Assembly (NCBI GenBank): GCA_012033205.1
Contig: JAAUSO010000007.1
Location: 1-64,000 of the forward strand
DNA from: Richelia sp. SL_2_1
Lineage (GTDB): Bacteria > Cyanobacteriota > Cyanobacteriia > Cyanobacteriales > Nostocaceae
Direction: 5' to 3'
Length of the DNA: 64,000 bases
Shown here: positions 26,404-34,586 of the stretch, in pieces
Layout of the letters: each line of letters starts with the position of its first letter
Position numbering within the stretch: the stretch's first letter is position 1
Translations under genes and position numbers: made by a program
The notes under the pieces: model-generated
The model's database searches: none
Told to the model about the DNA's origin: nothing
Seen by the model: only the letters and a program-made list of their open reading frames with translations

Positions 26404-27984
26404 TCAAAGTCTGTTAGTAGTTATTCCGTCAAATTTCCACGAATGCAAAGCACGTAATTGAGATGTTTTTTTCGATTGATGTTCCTGCATTCTTTTAAGC
26501 ACATTATCTAATATACTGACAGCTTGCGCTTGATAACGTCCTTTATTTAACATTACGCATTCCGCTCTTTCAGCCATTGCTGCATCAGTCATTTCAGCGC
26601 GATTCGGAACTCCTTTTTTGACGAATTGTTCGAGTACTTGTGTAGCCCAAATTACTGGAACATGGGCAGCTTCACATAGCCAGAGTATTTCCTCTTGCAT
26701 TTCCGCTAACCGCTGATAACCAATTTCTACAGCTAAATCACCACGAGCAATCATTACACCAAAAGGTTGTTTACCCGCAGCACGAACGATTAGTTCGGGA
26801 AGATTTTTTATCGCTTGCGGAGTTTCAATTTTTGCTACTAATGCAATTTGATGATGGGAAAGTTTATCCCGACGAGCTTCTAACTCTTGTTGTAAAAGTT
26901 CGATGTCTGCTACTTCTTGCACAAATGAGTATCCGATGATATCCGCATGAGCAACAATAAAGTCCAAATCCTGTTTATCTTTCTCCGTAAGTGGACTTAA
27001 ATTCAGTGAGGAATCTGGAAAATTCAATCCTTTATCCGCAGAAATTTTTTCTCCTTTGTCCCTAGCATGAGTAATTTTTAACACTACTCCTTCTGGTATT
27101 AAACATTCAACATAACCACCAATGCGTCCATCATCAATCCAAATATTGGCTCCTCTTTCTAATCGATCAATGATAGATGGAATAGTACAAGTTGCTTGCC
27201 AAAATCCAGGAGTTAAAGAATTAGGCAACTCTAAGTCGGGTAATTCACGTCGTAAAAGTAAAGAATCTCCCGGAAATATGTGTTTATAACCACAAGGAGC
27301 AATGATACGCTTAATCCGAGGTTTTGATCCAGCCAAATCCATCATAATTTTACAACGCTGTCCAGTTTGGGCTTCGGCTCGGCGAACATAAGCAATCATC
27401 GCTTCCCAGGTTTCTGGTGAATCGTGAGCGCAGTTAATTCGCACGCAGTTGGTACCTTTATGTAGCAAATCTTGAATATTTTTGTAATTATTGGCGGTGG
27501 TTGACGGTAATGTCGCCATGATTCTTACCCATCGCTGGTTATTTATTTGACCTAAAACTTCTTCTGTATTATGTCTAAGAAGATACTCTCCTTCTAAAAA
27601 AGAATTTATCGAAGGACGATTGGGAACTGAATTCGGCTCTACTTGGCAAATAGCACCTAAAGTAGAAATTACTGCGTCTAAGTTGGGTAGTACTCTTGCT
27701 TCTATTCTACCGAGAGATGACAATCCCCAAGGAATTAAAGCTGCTTGCAAGGTACGTAAATCATGATGACGTAAAGCTAGATAATATGCTAGATTTTCAG
27801 CACTTTTTATCAAAGAATCTCGTTGAATATAGGGTTTCCATTGGGAAAAGATTTGTTGCCCTTCCTCATATACTGATTGTCGAATGTCTTGAAGAGTCGC
27901 AAGCAACACTTGAGGGTCATCTAAATCTCTAGATTGAGTTTTAATCCCAGGATTTTCAAGGCTCAACATCACACTATCTCCCAA
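26404..27984 (-). CDS. Atypical pyruvate kinase-like protein
   Basis: The protein is 526 residues. After an extension of about 150 residues that I do not recognise, the TIM-barrel of pyruvate kinase appears with divergent motifs: MATLPSTTANNY for the usual TxGPxS segment, VRINCAHD for the RxNxSH site, MMDLAGSKPRI for LDxxGPEIR, ALVAKIETPQAIKNLPEL, the metal-site MIARGDLAVEIG and WATQVLEQFVKKGVPNRAEMTDAAMAE (in part). The C-terminal allosteric domain is missing. Catalytic Lys and Glu (AKIE) and the GDL metal site look preserved, so activity is possible. It neighbours CBS-CP12 and shares its promoter type. Confidence 0.83.
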   Translation of the reverse strand: MGDSVMLSLENPGIKTQSRDLDDPQVLLATLQDIRQSVYEEGQQIFSQWKPYIQRDSLIKSAENLAYYLALRHHDLRTLQAALIPWGLSSLGRIEARVLPNLDAVISTLGAICQVEPNSVPNRPSINSFLEGEYLLRHNTEEVLGQINNQRWVRIMATLPSTTANNYKNIQDLLHKGTNCVRINCAHDSPETWEAMIAYVRRAEAQTGQRCKIMMDLAGSKPRIKRIIAPCGYKHIFPGDSLLLRRELPDLELPNSLTPGFWQATCTIPSIIDRLERGANIWIDDGRIGGYVECLIPEGVVLKITHARDKGEKISADKGLNFPDSSLNLSPLTEKDKQDLDFIVAHADIIGYSFVQEVADIELLQQELEARRDKLSHHQIALVAKIETPQAIKNLPELIVRAAGKQPFGVMIARGDLAVEIGYQRLAEMQEEILWLCEAAHVPVIWATQVLEQFVKKGVPNRAEMTDAAMAERAECVMLNKGRYQAQAVSILDNVLKRMQEHQSKKTSQLRALHSWKFDGITTNRL

Positions 27985-28026
27985 TAAATACTTGTTTAAT
28001 TGTTTTAATTATTTGAATTATTTTTA

Positions 28027-28058
28027 TTTATACAGAAGAAATTTGAGAAACTTGTGAG
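28027..28058 (-). promoter_or_regulatory. CTCACA-type promoter of the pyruvate-kinase-like gene
   Basis: The minus-strand CTCACAAGTTTCTCAAATT begins at 28058, and TATAAA lies 26 nt on (28032-28027). Confidence 0.72.
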
Positions 28059-28148
28059 GTCATGTTGATATCTTGATACGCTCTGATATTTATTTACATT
28101 TTGTAGAGACGTAGCAGTGCTACGTCTCAAACAACGTCAAATCATGAT

Positions 28149-28658
28149 TTAGAATCGATAACCAACTCCTGTTTGGAAGCTAACAGCATCAGCAGAGCTA
28201 TTTTCATAGGCATTAATACCCCATTTTGCATCACCATAAACGATCAGGCGATCGCTAACTTCAGATTCTGCACCAAGAGTAATTACAGCGGCATTTCTGT
28301 TACCCAGAGGGGTGTTATCACCTTCGTTTGTAATCCAGGAATAACCAGCACCGAAGTAAAGGTTAGTATTATCGGCAATTGGCGAATCGATAGTTAGCAT
28401 TGGCATAATTGCCGTAGCATCACCACCAAATAGAATCGCACCTCTAGCGGAAACTGGTGTTTGAGGAATTGCATAACGCCCTTGAACGTTTCCACCGAAC
28501 AAAGCGTCATCGTTTCCTTGTCCACCGCTGGTAGCACCTGCTGCAATCCCAGCACCGATATAACTACCATCCATACCTGTTTGAGCAGCAGCAATTCCGC
28601 CGGAAAGTATAACGGAGGTTGCAGCAAATAGGCTAATTGCTAAATTAATAACTTTCAT
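28149..28658 (-). CDS. Exported small beta-barrel-like protein
   Basis: This is a 169-residue protein with a clear signal peptide (residues 1-25, ending GIAAAQ). The mature part has alternating strands (GRYAIPQTPVSARGAILFGGD; NLYFGAGYSWI; DRLIVYGDAKWGI) and ends with GVGYRF. A terminal aromatic is typical of outer-membrane barrels. About eight strands are likely, so an OmpA/OmpX-size barrel is my best guess. Function is unknown. It has its own CTCACA-type promoter about 170 bp upstream. Confidence 0.72.
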   Translation of the reverse strand: MKVINLAISLFAATSVILSGGIAAAQTGMDGSYIGAGIAAGATSGGQGNDDALFGGNVQGRYAIPQTPVSARGAILFGGDATAIMPMLTIDSPIADNTNLYFGAGYSWITNEGDNTPLGNRNAAVITLGAESEVSDRLIVYGDAKWGINAYENSSADAVSFQTGVGYRF

Positions 28659-28820
28659 ATTATCCTCCCGATATAAACTAAGTTAATTCCTAGCTATATC
28701 AATTAAAAGATTGATGTTGATGTAGGATTTTTTCTACATTTTTTAGTTCGATAGAAAGGAATATTTATTTACCGTTTATTTAGAGTTTATTTACAATTTA
28801 TCTGCTTTCTATCTACTTTC

Positions 28821-28852
28821 AAAATAACAAAAAACCTTGAGAAACTCGTGAG
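28821..28852 (-). promoter_or_regulatory. CTCACA-type promoter of the barrel-like gene
   Basis: The minus-strand CTCACGAGTTTCTCAAGG begins at 28852, and TATTTT lies 26 nt on (28826-28821). One base differs in the first half-site. Confidence 0.65.
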
Positions 28853-29060
28853 TATATAAAACTTAATCATTTTTAGTCACTTATTATGATAATCAACATA
28901 TCAATAAACTTTATTTATCGTAAAAACCAAGAATTAGGGGATTCTCCCTCAAACCCCCTCCAGATAAATTGATCTTTTTTCTCAGAATTTTTGTCGAATT
29001 TTCTTAACTGAACTGTATTGCTATATGACTAATTTTTTCTATACAGATAACTACATAGCT

Positions 29061-29100
29061 AAAAAGCAACCGTGATTCTTTAGGAGAATAACGATTGCTT
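29061..29100 (-). terminator. Terminator of the peptidoglycan-binding gene
   Basis: On the minus strand AAGCAATCGTTATTCT pairs with AGAATCACGGTTGCTT (two G-T type mismatches) and is followed by TTTTT. Confidence 0.75.
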
Positions 29101-29203
29101 CTTGTAATCAAAAAGTTCATATGCTTGAATAACTAACGCCGCTTTTGTATATGAATCTGTATTATCCAAGCATTGATTTAGAACAGAACTAGACAGGATG
29201 TTT

Positions 29204-29758
29204 CTAATGATATACTTTACTCAGAGCGTGCCAAGTCCGAGGACCTACGACTCCATCTTGAGTTAAAGCCATATCCAATTGGAATTTTCTCACTGCTACT
29301 TCTGTAACTGCACCAAAATCACCGTCTATATTAAACCCATAGTAACCGTGCAGTGATAAAGTTCTTTGAACCATCCTCACATACTTACCAGTACTACCAC
29401 GACTGAGAACTGGGATAGGTGGAACAGGAGGAGCGCCGCTATAAAGTGCTTTCCAAGTTAATGAACCGACGATACCATCTTCTTCCAGGTAAACACGATG
29501 TTGATATGCTTTAACAGCCCATTCAATATATTCGCTGAAGATACCATCGATTACATCATAATAAAGGTCCCAGTATTTCAAGAGTTTTTGCAGTTCTTCA
29601 ACTGCTTCTCCAGTATCTCCCTTTCTTAAAGTTGGTTTACTCAACCTCGTTGATGTTAGTTCCGCGATGGAAAATGTCGGAAGGTTATTAACATCAATAA
29701 GGTGATTGTTTTCTTGTTCATTTCTTTCTTGAAGTTGCATAATTTTATTTCCTCTCAA
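29204..29758 (-). CDS. Protein with two peptidoglycan-binding domains
   Basis: This is a 184-residue protein with two PG_binding_1 domains. The first spans about residues 41-105 (TLRKGDTGEAVEELQKLL..DGIVGSLTWKAL) and the second about 115-182 (LSRGSTGKYVRMVQRTLSLHGYY..DGVVGPRTWHAL). No signal peptide is obvious in the polar N-terminus, which is odd for a wall-binding protein; it may be exported by another route or translated from a different start. Catalytic domains are absent. A CTCACA-type promoter lies about 140 bp upstream and a terminator about 105 bp downstream. Confidence 0.88.
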   Translation of the reverse strand: MRGNKIMQLQERNEQENNHLIDVNNLPTFSIAELTSTRLSKPTLRKGDTGEAVEELQKLLKYWDLYYDVIDGIFSEYIEWAVKAYQHRVYLEEDGIVGSLTWKALYSGAPPVPPIPVLSRGSTGKYVRMVQRTLSLHGYYGFNIDGDFGAVTEVAVRKFQLDMALTQDGVVGPRTWHALSKVYH

Positions 29759-29888
29759 TGTATTGATTAGGGTTTTTAATCCAATCCAGTGGGGTTATAG
29801 ATGAGTTAATTTTCTACATAAAAATAATTTAATTAACTCATCTTAGAGAAAACATTGAAACCCTTGAAATCATCTTCTCTATACTTTT

Positions 29889-29920
29889 AATCTAAACAAA
29901 GATTGTGAGGAAGCTGTGAG
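29889..29920 (-). promoter_or_regulatory. CTCACA-type promoter of the peptidoglycan-binding gene
   Basis: The minus-strand CTCACAGCTTCCTCACAATC begins at 29920, and TAGATT lies 26 nt on (29894-29889). Confidence 0.7.
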
Positions 29921-29987
29921 TAGGAAAATATCTAATCACATAAAAGTAAAAACTCTGCGTTTCTCTGCGTATACCTTAGCGTCCCTC

Positions 29988-30367
29988 TGCGTTAATAGGA
30001 ATCCTCTATTTTCTAAACTAAACTACCCCACTCTGCTTCATTGCTTTGATAATTTAACCCTGTCTAGCAAGCAGTACACTAATCAAAATAGTCATCGATT
30101 CACCACCGTTGACTGGCAGAATATAGCGGTTTTCACTTGAGTGGAATACAAATTTTACCTCACCCCTCTCTTAGCCACCCCTCTCCCTTATCAAGGAGAG
30201 GGGAAGGGGGTGAGGTTTTAGTGTATTGAACTCAACTAAAATTTGCTATAAAGGCGATCGCTTTGAGCAAATTCTGATAAACAGTACGCCCTTCTTCAAC
30301 TACTGCTTCGATGGAGATAAAATTATCATCGGTTAAAATCATGTCAGAGGCTTCTTTGGCTACTTCT
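29988..30367 (-). pseudogene. Remnant of a second P-type ATPase 3' end
   Basis: 30251-30367 and 30060-30121 closely match 31895-32012 and 31832-31893 of the intact ATPase gene (coding for EVAKEASDMILTDDNF and ILPVNGGESMTIL). 29988-30060 matches the flank just beyond the ATPase stop (31216-31280). The copy lacks the segment equivalent to about 31283-31831, and a 129-bp MITE splits it. It is a decayed partial duplication in the same orientation as the intact gene. Confidence 0.9.
30122..30250. mobile_element. TA-flanked MITE, copy 2, with known empty site
   Basis: The intact ATPase reads CAGAA-TA-AAGGCGATCG (about 31888-31905). Here the same place reads CAGAA-TA, then 125 bp from TAGCGGTTTT to TTTGCTA, then TA-AAGGCGATCG. 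The TA dinucleotide is thus duplicated. The ends are imperfect inverted repeats and the centre is the CCTCACC/GGTGAGG palindrome. Movement by an IS630-type enzyme is inferred. Confidence 0.9.
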
Positions 30368-30404
30368 AATGCTAAAATGAGACATGGAAAGAGGTTTTGT
30401 TGTC

Positions 30405-30722
30405 ATGAATAAGAGGACTCAGCTACTCGAAGCTATAGTAGCCCTGCCGGAGGAGCTAGTTGACCAAGCATTGATCTATGTGCAGATGTTGCAAAACCCG
30501 ATTCAGATTACACCGGGAGTTTGCGGGGGACAGGCGCGGATTCGGAATACACGGATTCCGGTATGGACTTTGGTGGCATATCGGAAACTCGGTGCCCCGG
30601 ACGAGGAACTATTGGCAAATTATCCTGGGTTGACGGAGGCTGACCTCAGTGCTGCTTGGGATTATTATGAGCAAAATCGCGAACAGGTTGATCGAGCGAT
30701 TGTACAAGATGAGTCAATTTGA
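30405..30722 (+). CDS. DUF433 protein, probable antitoxin
   Basis: DUF433 proteins of about 75-110 residues pair with DUF5615 PIN-like toxins. Visible are ITPGVCGGQARIRNTRIPVWTLVAYRKLGAPDEELL and LTEADLSAAWDYY (quoted in part), the DUF433 core with its helix-turn-helix-like fold. I prefer the ATG at 30405 over the one at 30384, because AGAGG lies about 12 nt upstream of it. Stop and toxin start overlap by four bases, a typical TA operon. It sits between the decayed and intact ATPase copies. Confidence 0.85.
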   Translation: MNKRTQLLEAIVALPEELVDQALIYVQMLQNPIQITPGVCGGQARIRNTRIPVWTLVAYRKLGAPDEELLANYPGLTEADLSAAWDYYEQNREQVDRAIVQDESI

Positions 30723-31114
30723 TGGCATTAAAGTTTTACTCCAACGAAAATTTCCCGCTCATAATGGTGAATTTGCTTAGAGCGGAGGGGCATGATGTTT
30801 TGACTTCCTATGAGGCAGGTCAGGCGAACCAAGGCACTCCTGACGATCAAGTTTTGCAGTACGCTACAGCTATGGATCGCATCTTGATTACAGAAAATCG
30901 TCAAGACTTTATTGATTTACATCGTGCCTCGTCTAATCATGCAGGCATTATTATTTTTAAGCACGATCGCGATTATGCAGGGAAAATCAAGGTAATGACT
31001 AATTTTCTGAATGAGGATGATCAATCTTTGGGAAATCGTCTGCTGCGCGTCATGAAGCAAAATATTAAGGCAGTAGGACCTAGTTTTGTTGTACAAGAGT
31101 ATGACAGAGGTTGA
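30719..31114 (+). CDS. DUF5615 PIN-like protein, probable toxin
   Basis: This 131-residue protein resembles the Mut7-C/PIN-like DUF5615 family. Early acidic residues in FYSNENFPLIMVNLLRAEGHDV and the later ATAMDRILITENRQDF, HAGIIIF are the usual conserved blocks; D/E residues there would form the metal site of a predicted ribonuclease. It is coupled to the DUF433 gene by a four-base overlap. The target RNA is unknown. The pair may have inserted within the duplicated ATPase region. Confidence 0.83.
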   Translation: MMALKFYSNENFPLIMVNLLRAEGHDVLTSYEAGQANQGTPDDQVLQYATAMDRILITENRQDFIDLHRASSNHAGIIIFKHDRDYAGKIKVMTNFLNEDDQSLGNRLLRVMKQNIKAVGPSFVVQEYDRG

Positions 31115-31282
31115 CAGCCTCCACTGATTACTTCGCCTACTGTCTGTAAAGAAAGAGGCGCGATAAAACATCGGTTGTAAGTTGGGCGGCAACCCATAAA
31201 GATTTATTAGTCCTATGCGTTAATAGGAATCCTCTACTTTCTCAACTGCCCTACTCTGCTTCATTGCTTTAATAATTTAACT

Positions 31283-34036
31283 CTAATTAATGGGGTTGAA
31301 ACGATTTACCAGGGTGGCTACTATAATCATTGGCAATCCAACAACCAAGCAAATTAACCATTGATTTAAGTTTAGTGGTGCTGTAGAAAATAAGAGATTC
31401 ATTAAGCTCCATTGACTAAAAATTAGCTGCAAAACTATAGTTAAAGCAATTCCAATTCCAATTGCTGAAGCATCCCTAATTTCCTGATTGATGCCACGAA
31501 GTTTGTTGAAAATACCAATTCCTAATTGACTAATACTTAAAAGATAAAAAATTCTTCCTGCTACTAAAGCTTGAATTGCCATTGTTCGGGCTAAATCTAT
31601 ATTTCCTGTGTTTTGTTGCACCCATTCAAATACGCCGAAAATTAAAATCCAGTTAAAAATAGAAATTGCCACGATACGCTTAACTAAACTTGGGGAAAGT
31701 AACCGTTCACGGGGGTTCCGGGGTGGTTTTTGCATTACCCCAACAGACTTTGGCTCAAAAGCTAAAGGTACAGTCATGGCAATAGAATTAACCATATTTA
31801 ACCACAATACTTGTAAAGATAAAATCGGCAATTGTCTAGCAAGCAGTACACTAATTAAAATCGTCATCGATTCACCACCATTGACTGGCAGAATAAAGGC
31901 GATCGCTTTGAGCAAGTTCTGATAAACAGTGCGCCCTTCCTCAACTGCTGCTTCAATGGAGGCAAAATTATCATCGGTTAAAATCATGTCAGAGGCTTCT
32001 TTGGCTACTTCTGTACCTGCACCCCCCATCGCAATGCCAATATCTGCTTGTTTGAGAGCAGGTGCATCATTGACACCATCCCCTGTCATCGCTACAACTT
32101 CGCCTTTGGATTGTAATGCTTCCACAAGACGCAGTTTCTGTTCTGGTGCCACACGGGCAAATACAGCCCCATCTTCCACTGCTGTGGCAAGTTCTGATTG
32201 TTCCATTTGGGCAAGTTGGTTTCCTGTGAAAGCCACAACTTCACCATTTTTGTTAAAGCCCATACTTTCAGCAATGGCTTGGGCAGTTACCGCATGGTCG
32301 CCTGTAATCATTTTGACTTGAATACCGGCTTGTTGACAGGCTTGCACCGCTTTAATGGCTTCTGCTCTTGGCGGATCAATCATCCCCTGCAATCCCAAGA
32401 AAATCAAATCATTTTCAATATCTGTATGTTCTAGAGACGTTGTATGCAACGTCTCTACATTCTTATCTGACAGAGATTTTTTCGCAAAAGCTAATACCCG
32501 TAAACCAAGATTCGCCATTGCATCAACTTTTTGATGTATTATTTCTGTATCTACAGAAGCAACATTTCCCTGAGAATCCAACATCTGTTGACAACGTTGG
32601 AGAATTGCTTCAACAGAACCTTTAACGTAGATAATTTTCTGTTGTTGTCTTTGTGTTGATGAAGTTTCATGCAAAGTCGCCATGTATTGGAACTCAGATT
32701 CAAAGGGGATAACATCCAATCTGGGCATTTCCTGCTCTAAACTATTGCGTTCATATCCAACTTTATTGGCAACTACTACCAATGCTCCCTCTGTTGGATC
32801 GCCAATAACCTGCCACTGCTCGTCTTTTTTTTCTAGGTGTGAATCATTACAGAGCAATCCAGCTTTAATACATTCTGCAACAACAGATGAATCATCCAAG
32901 TTTACTGGTTGTTCATCAAGTAAAATTTCTCCTTCTGAAGCATATCCGACACCACTGACAGTATAATTTTCACCTCCAGCATAGATTGCTTGTACTGTCA
33001 TCTGGTTTTCTGTTAATGTACCAGTTTTGTCAGAGCAAATTACTGTAGCACCACCGAGGGTTTCCACTGCTGGTAATTTGCGAACAATTGCATGACGACG
33101 CGCCATGCGGGAAACACCGATAGCTAGTGTAACTGTAACTACTGCTGGCAATCCTTCGGGAATCGCACTTACAGCAAAGGCGATGGCAGCTTCAAACATT
33201 TCTGTCCAAGAGTAGCCATATCCCAACCCCACAGCAAACATCAATGCTGCTATTCCTAAAATGATGTACAGCAATGTGCGGCTAAATTTGTCAAATTTGC
33301 GAGTTAATGGAGTTTTGAGAGCGTTTCCTTCGTCCATTAGTTGGGAAATGCGTCCTGTTTCCGTAGCATCTCCAATGGCAACAACGATACCTTTACCAGT
33401 ACCAAAAGTCACGAAGCTCCCAGCATAAGCCATATTGGTGCGTTCTGCTAAAGCTGCATCTATATTTAACTGTTGCGTATTTTTTTCAACTGCAACTGAT
33501 TCACCTGTAAGTGCTGATTCATTAGCTTGTAGATTTCGTGCTTGCACCAGACGCAAATCAGCGGGTACTTTATCTCCAGAAGTAAGTAGTACTATATCTC
33601 CTGGTACTAACTCCGTTGATGGAATCTGCATTTTTTGACTATCACGAATGATGGTTGCATCGGTTTTTACTGAGGAAGCTAAAGCCGCGATTGCACTTTC
33701 CGCTTTGGATTCTTGCACAAAACCAATAATGGCGTTAATTAAGGTAACACCCCAAATTACCCCAGCGTTCACCCATTGTCCCAAAAATGCCTTGATTGCA
33801 CCGGCAATTAATAAGATATATAACAACGGCTGATTAAATTGCAAAAGAAATCTTAAAAATGGACCTTTTCCAGGTTTGCTTTTGAGTTCGTTTGCACCAA
33901 AATGTTCTCGTTTTTTTGCTGCAACAGAAGAACTTAAACCAGTTTCTAAATGAGTATCTAAACTTTGAGTTACTTCTTCTACAGACAGATGATGCCATTG
34001 ATTTGACCTAATAATCTCTTGCGATGTTGCTGTCAT
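31283..34036 (-). CDS. P-type cation-transporting ATPase (P2 type)
   Basis: This is a 917-residue ion pump. It has the N-terminal cation-ATPase domain, TGES in the actuator domain, the TM4 signature AIPEGLPAVVTVTLAIG, the phosphorylation site ICSDKTGTLTENQMT, the hinge TGDGVNDAPALKQADIGIAMG, and about ten transmembrane segments. The sequence resembles bacterial P2A/PMA1-like pumps for Ca2+ or other cations; the ion cannot be fixed by eye. Around residue 534 a palindromic genomic repeat is translated in frame (VETLHTTSLEH). A 3' remnant of a paralogue lies immediately downstream beyond the toxin-antitoxin pair. Confidence 0.93.
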   Translation of the reverse strand: MTATSQEIIRSNQWHHLSVEEVTQSLDTHLETGLSSSVAAKKREHFGANELKSKPGKGPFLRFLLQFNQPLLYILLIAGAIKAFLGQWVNAGVIWGVTLINAIIGFVQESKAESAIAALASSVKTDATIIRDSQKMQIPSTELVPGDIVLLTSGDKVPADLRLVQARNLQANESALTGESVAVEKNTQQLNIDAALAERTNMAYAGSFVTFGTGKGIVVAIGDATETGRISQLMDEGNALKTPLTRKFDKFSRTLLYIILGIAALMFAVGLGYGYSWTEMFEAAIAFAVSAIPEGLPAVVTVTLAIGVSRMARRHAIVRKLPAVETLGGATVICSDKTGTLTENQMTVQAIYAGGENYTVSGVGYASEGEILLDEQPVNLDDSSVVAECIKAGLLCNDSHLEKKDEQWQVIGDPTEGALVVVANKVGYERNSLEQEMPRLDVIPFESEFQYMATLHETSSTQRQQQKIIYVKGSVEAILQRCQQMLDSQGNVASVDTEIIHQKVDAMANLGLRVLAFAKKSLSDKNVETLHTTSLEHTDIENDLIFLGLQGMIDPPRAEAIKAVQACQQAGIQVKMITGDHAVTAQAIAESMGFNKNGEVVAFTGNQLAQMEQSELATAVEDGAVFARVAPEQKLRLVEALQSKGEVVAMTGDGVNDAPALKQADIGIAMGGAGTEVAKEASDMILTDDNFASIEAAVEEGRTVYQNLLKAIAFILPVNGGESMTILISVLLARQLPILSLQVLWLNMVNSIAMTVPLAFEPKSVGVMQKPPRNPRERLLSPSLVKRIVAISIFNWILIFGVFEWVQQNTGNIDLARTMAIQALVAGRIFYLLSISQLGIGIFNKLRGINQEIRDASAIGIGIALTIVLQLIFSQWSLMNLLFSTAPLNLNQWLICLVVGLPMIIVATLVNRFNPIN
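32433..32456. repeat. AGAGACGTTG palindrome inside the ATPase gene
   Basis: AGAGACGTTG-TATG-CAACGTCTCT is the palindrome found between genes at 18647, 37819 and elsewhere, here read within the nucleotide-binding domain of the ATPase without breaking the frame. Confidence 0.85.
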
Positions 34037-34397
34037 CTTATTCGCTTTTATCTAATATTTAGCATTGGCAGGGTAAATTCAAGACTATTAGCTATTATTG
34101 TAGTTTTTAGCTAATCAGTGAGCCTTTGCATTTAATATTATAAACAAATGTGATTCAAATGTGAGGGAATAGGGAAAAGGGAATCTCCGTGGAGAGCAAT
34201 GGGGATGTGATTAGCAAAGCGAATAATCAGGTTAACACTTAGTAGTCCATTTCATTTATTCTGAGGGGGTTTGTAGTTGCGATTTATCGCTCAAATCAAG
34301 GGAACCAAGCCCTTACTACAAACCATCAAAATGAATGAAAAAGACTACTAGTCTGTGCGTAACTCCTAAAGAAACATATTACTACTGTTCCCGTTTC
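34037..34397. other. Intergenic region upstream of the ATPase gene
   Basis: No coding region. It holds the loose CTCACA promoter and a repeat-like inverted stretch at about 34245-34350 (CCATTTCATTTATTCTGAGG against AAAATGAATGAAAAAG). Confidence 0.45.
34134..34165 (-). promoter_or_regulatory. Loose CTCACA-type promoter of the ATPase gene
   Basis: The minus-strand CTCACATTTGAATCACATTT begins at 34165, an 11-nt direct repeat of TCACATTTG. The best -10 (TATAAT at 34142-34137) is 23 rather than 26 nt away, so this is an outlier of the family. Confidence 0.45.
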
Positions 34398-34571
34398 CTA
34401 ATCCCTATTCTTCGTGCTATCGCCTTCATAGGGTTGTACTCCCGATTTTGGATAGTCATCATCGCTAGGGCTAAAAATTCGAGTTACTCCATTGGTAGTC
34501 AAATTAATCAATTTTTGGGGAATTTCTACAATTGATTTAATCATTTGTCGAGTTTTAGATGTAATAGACAT
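34398..34571 (-). CDS. Small 57-residue cyanobacterial protein
   Basis: The gene begins ATG at 34571 with GGAG about 9 nt upstream and encodes MSITSKTRQMIKSIVEIPQK, then a short linker, then RIFSPSDDDYPKSGVQPYEGD and a polar end. The segment FSPSDDDYP..GVQPYEGD recalls a conserved short protein of filamentous cyanobacteria with no known function. It starts 15 bp after the GerMN gene stop on the same strand, so the two likely form one transcript. It is acidic at the C-terminus and basic at the N-terminus, with no membrane segment. Confidence 0.72.
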   Translation of the reverse strand: MSITSKTRQMIKSIVEIPQKLINLTTNGVTRIFSPSDDDYPKSGVQPYEGDSTKNRD

Positions 34572-34586
34572 AATTAATTCTCCATT

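Larger units (their letters stand above)
28659..29203. other. Intergenic region with promoter and terminator, no gene
   Basis: It contains the promoter for the barrel gene (28821-28852) and the terminator of the peptidoglycan-binding gene (29061-29100). I see no reading frame. Confidence 0.6.

Noticed and set aside
31929-32321. Long plus-strand frame opposite the ATPase gene
   Set aside because: Ser/Ala/Thr-rich translation typical of an antisense shadow; no start signal.
34335-34535. 66-residue plus-strand frame
   Set aside because: It is the antisense of the better-supported 57-residue minus-strand gene at 34398-34571.
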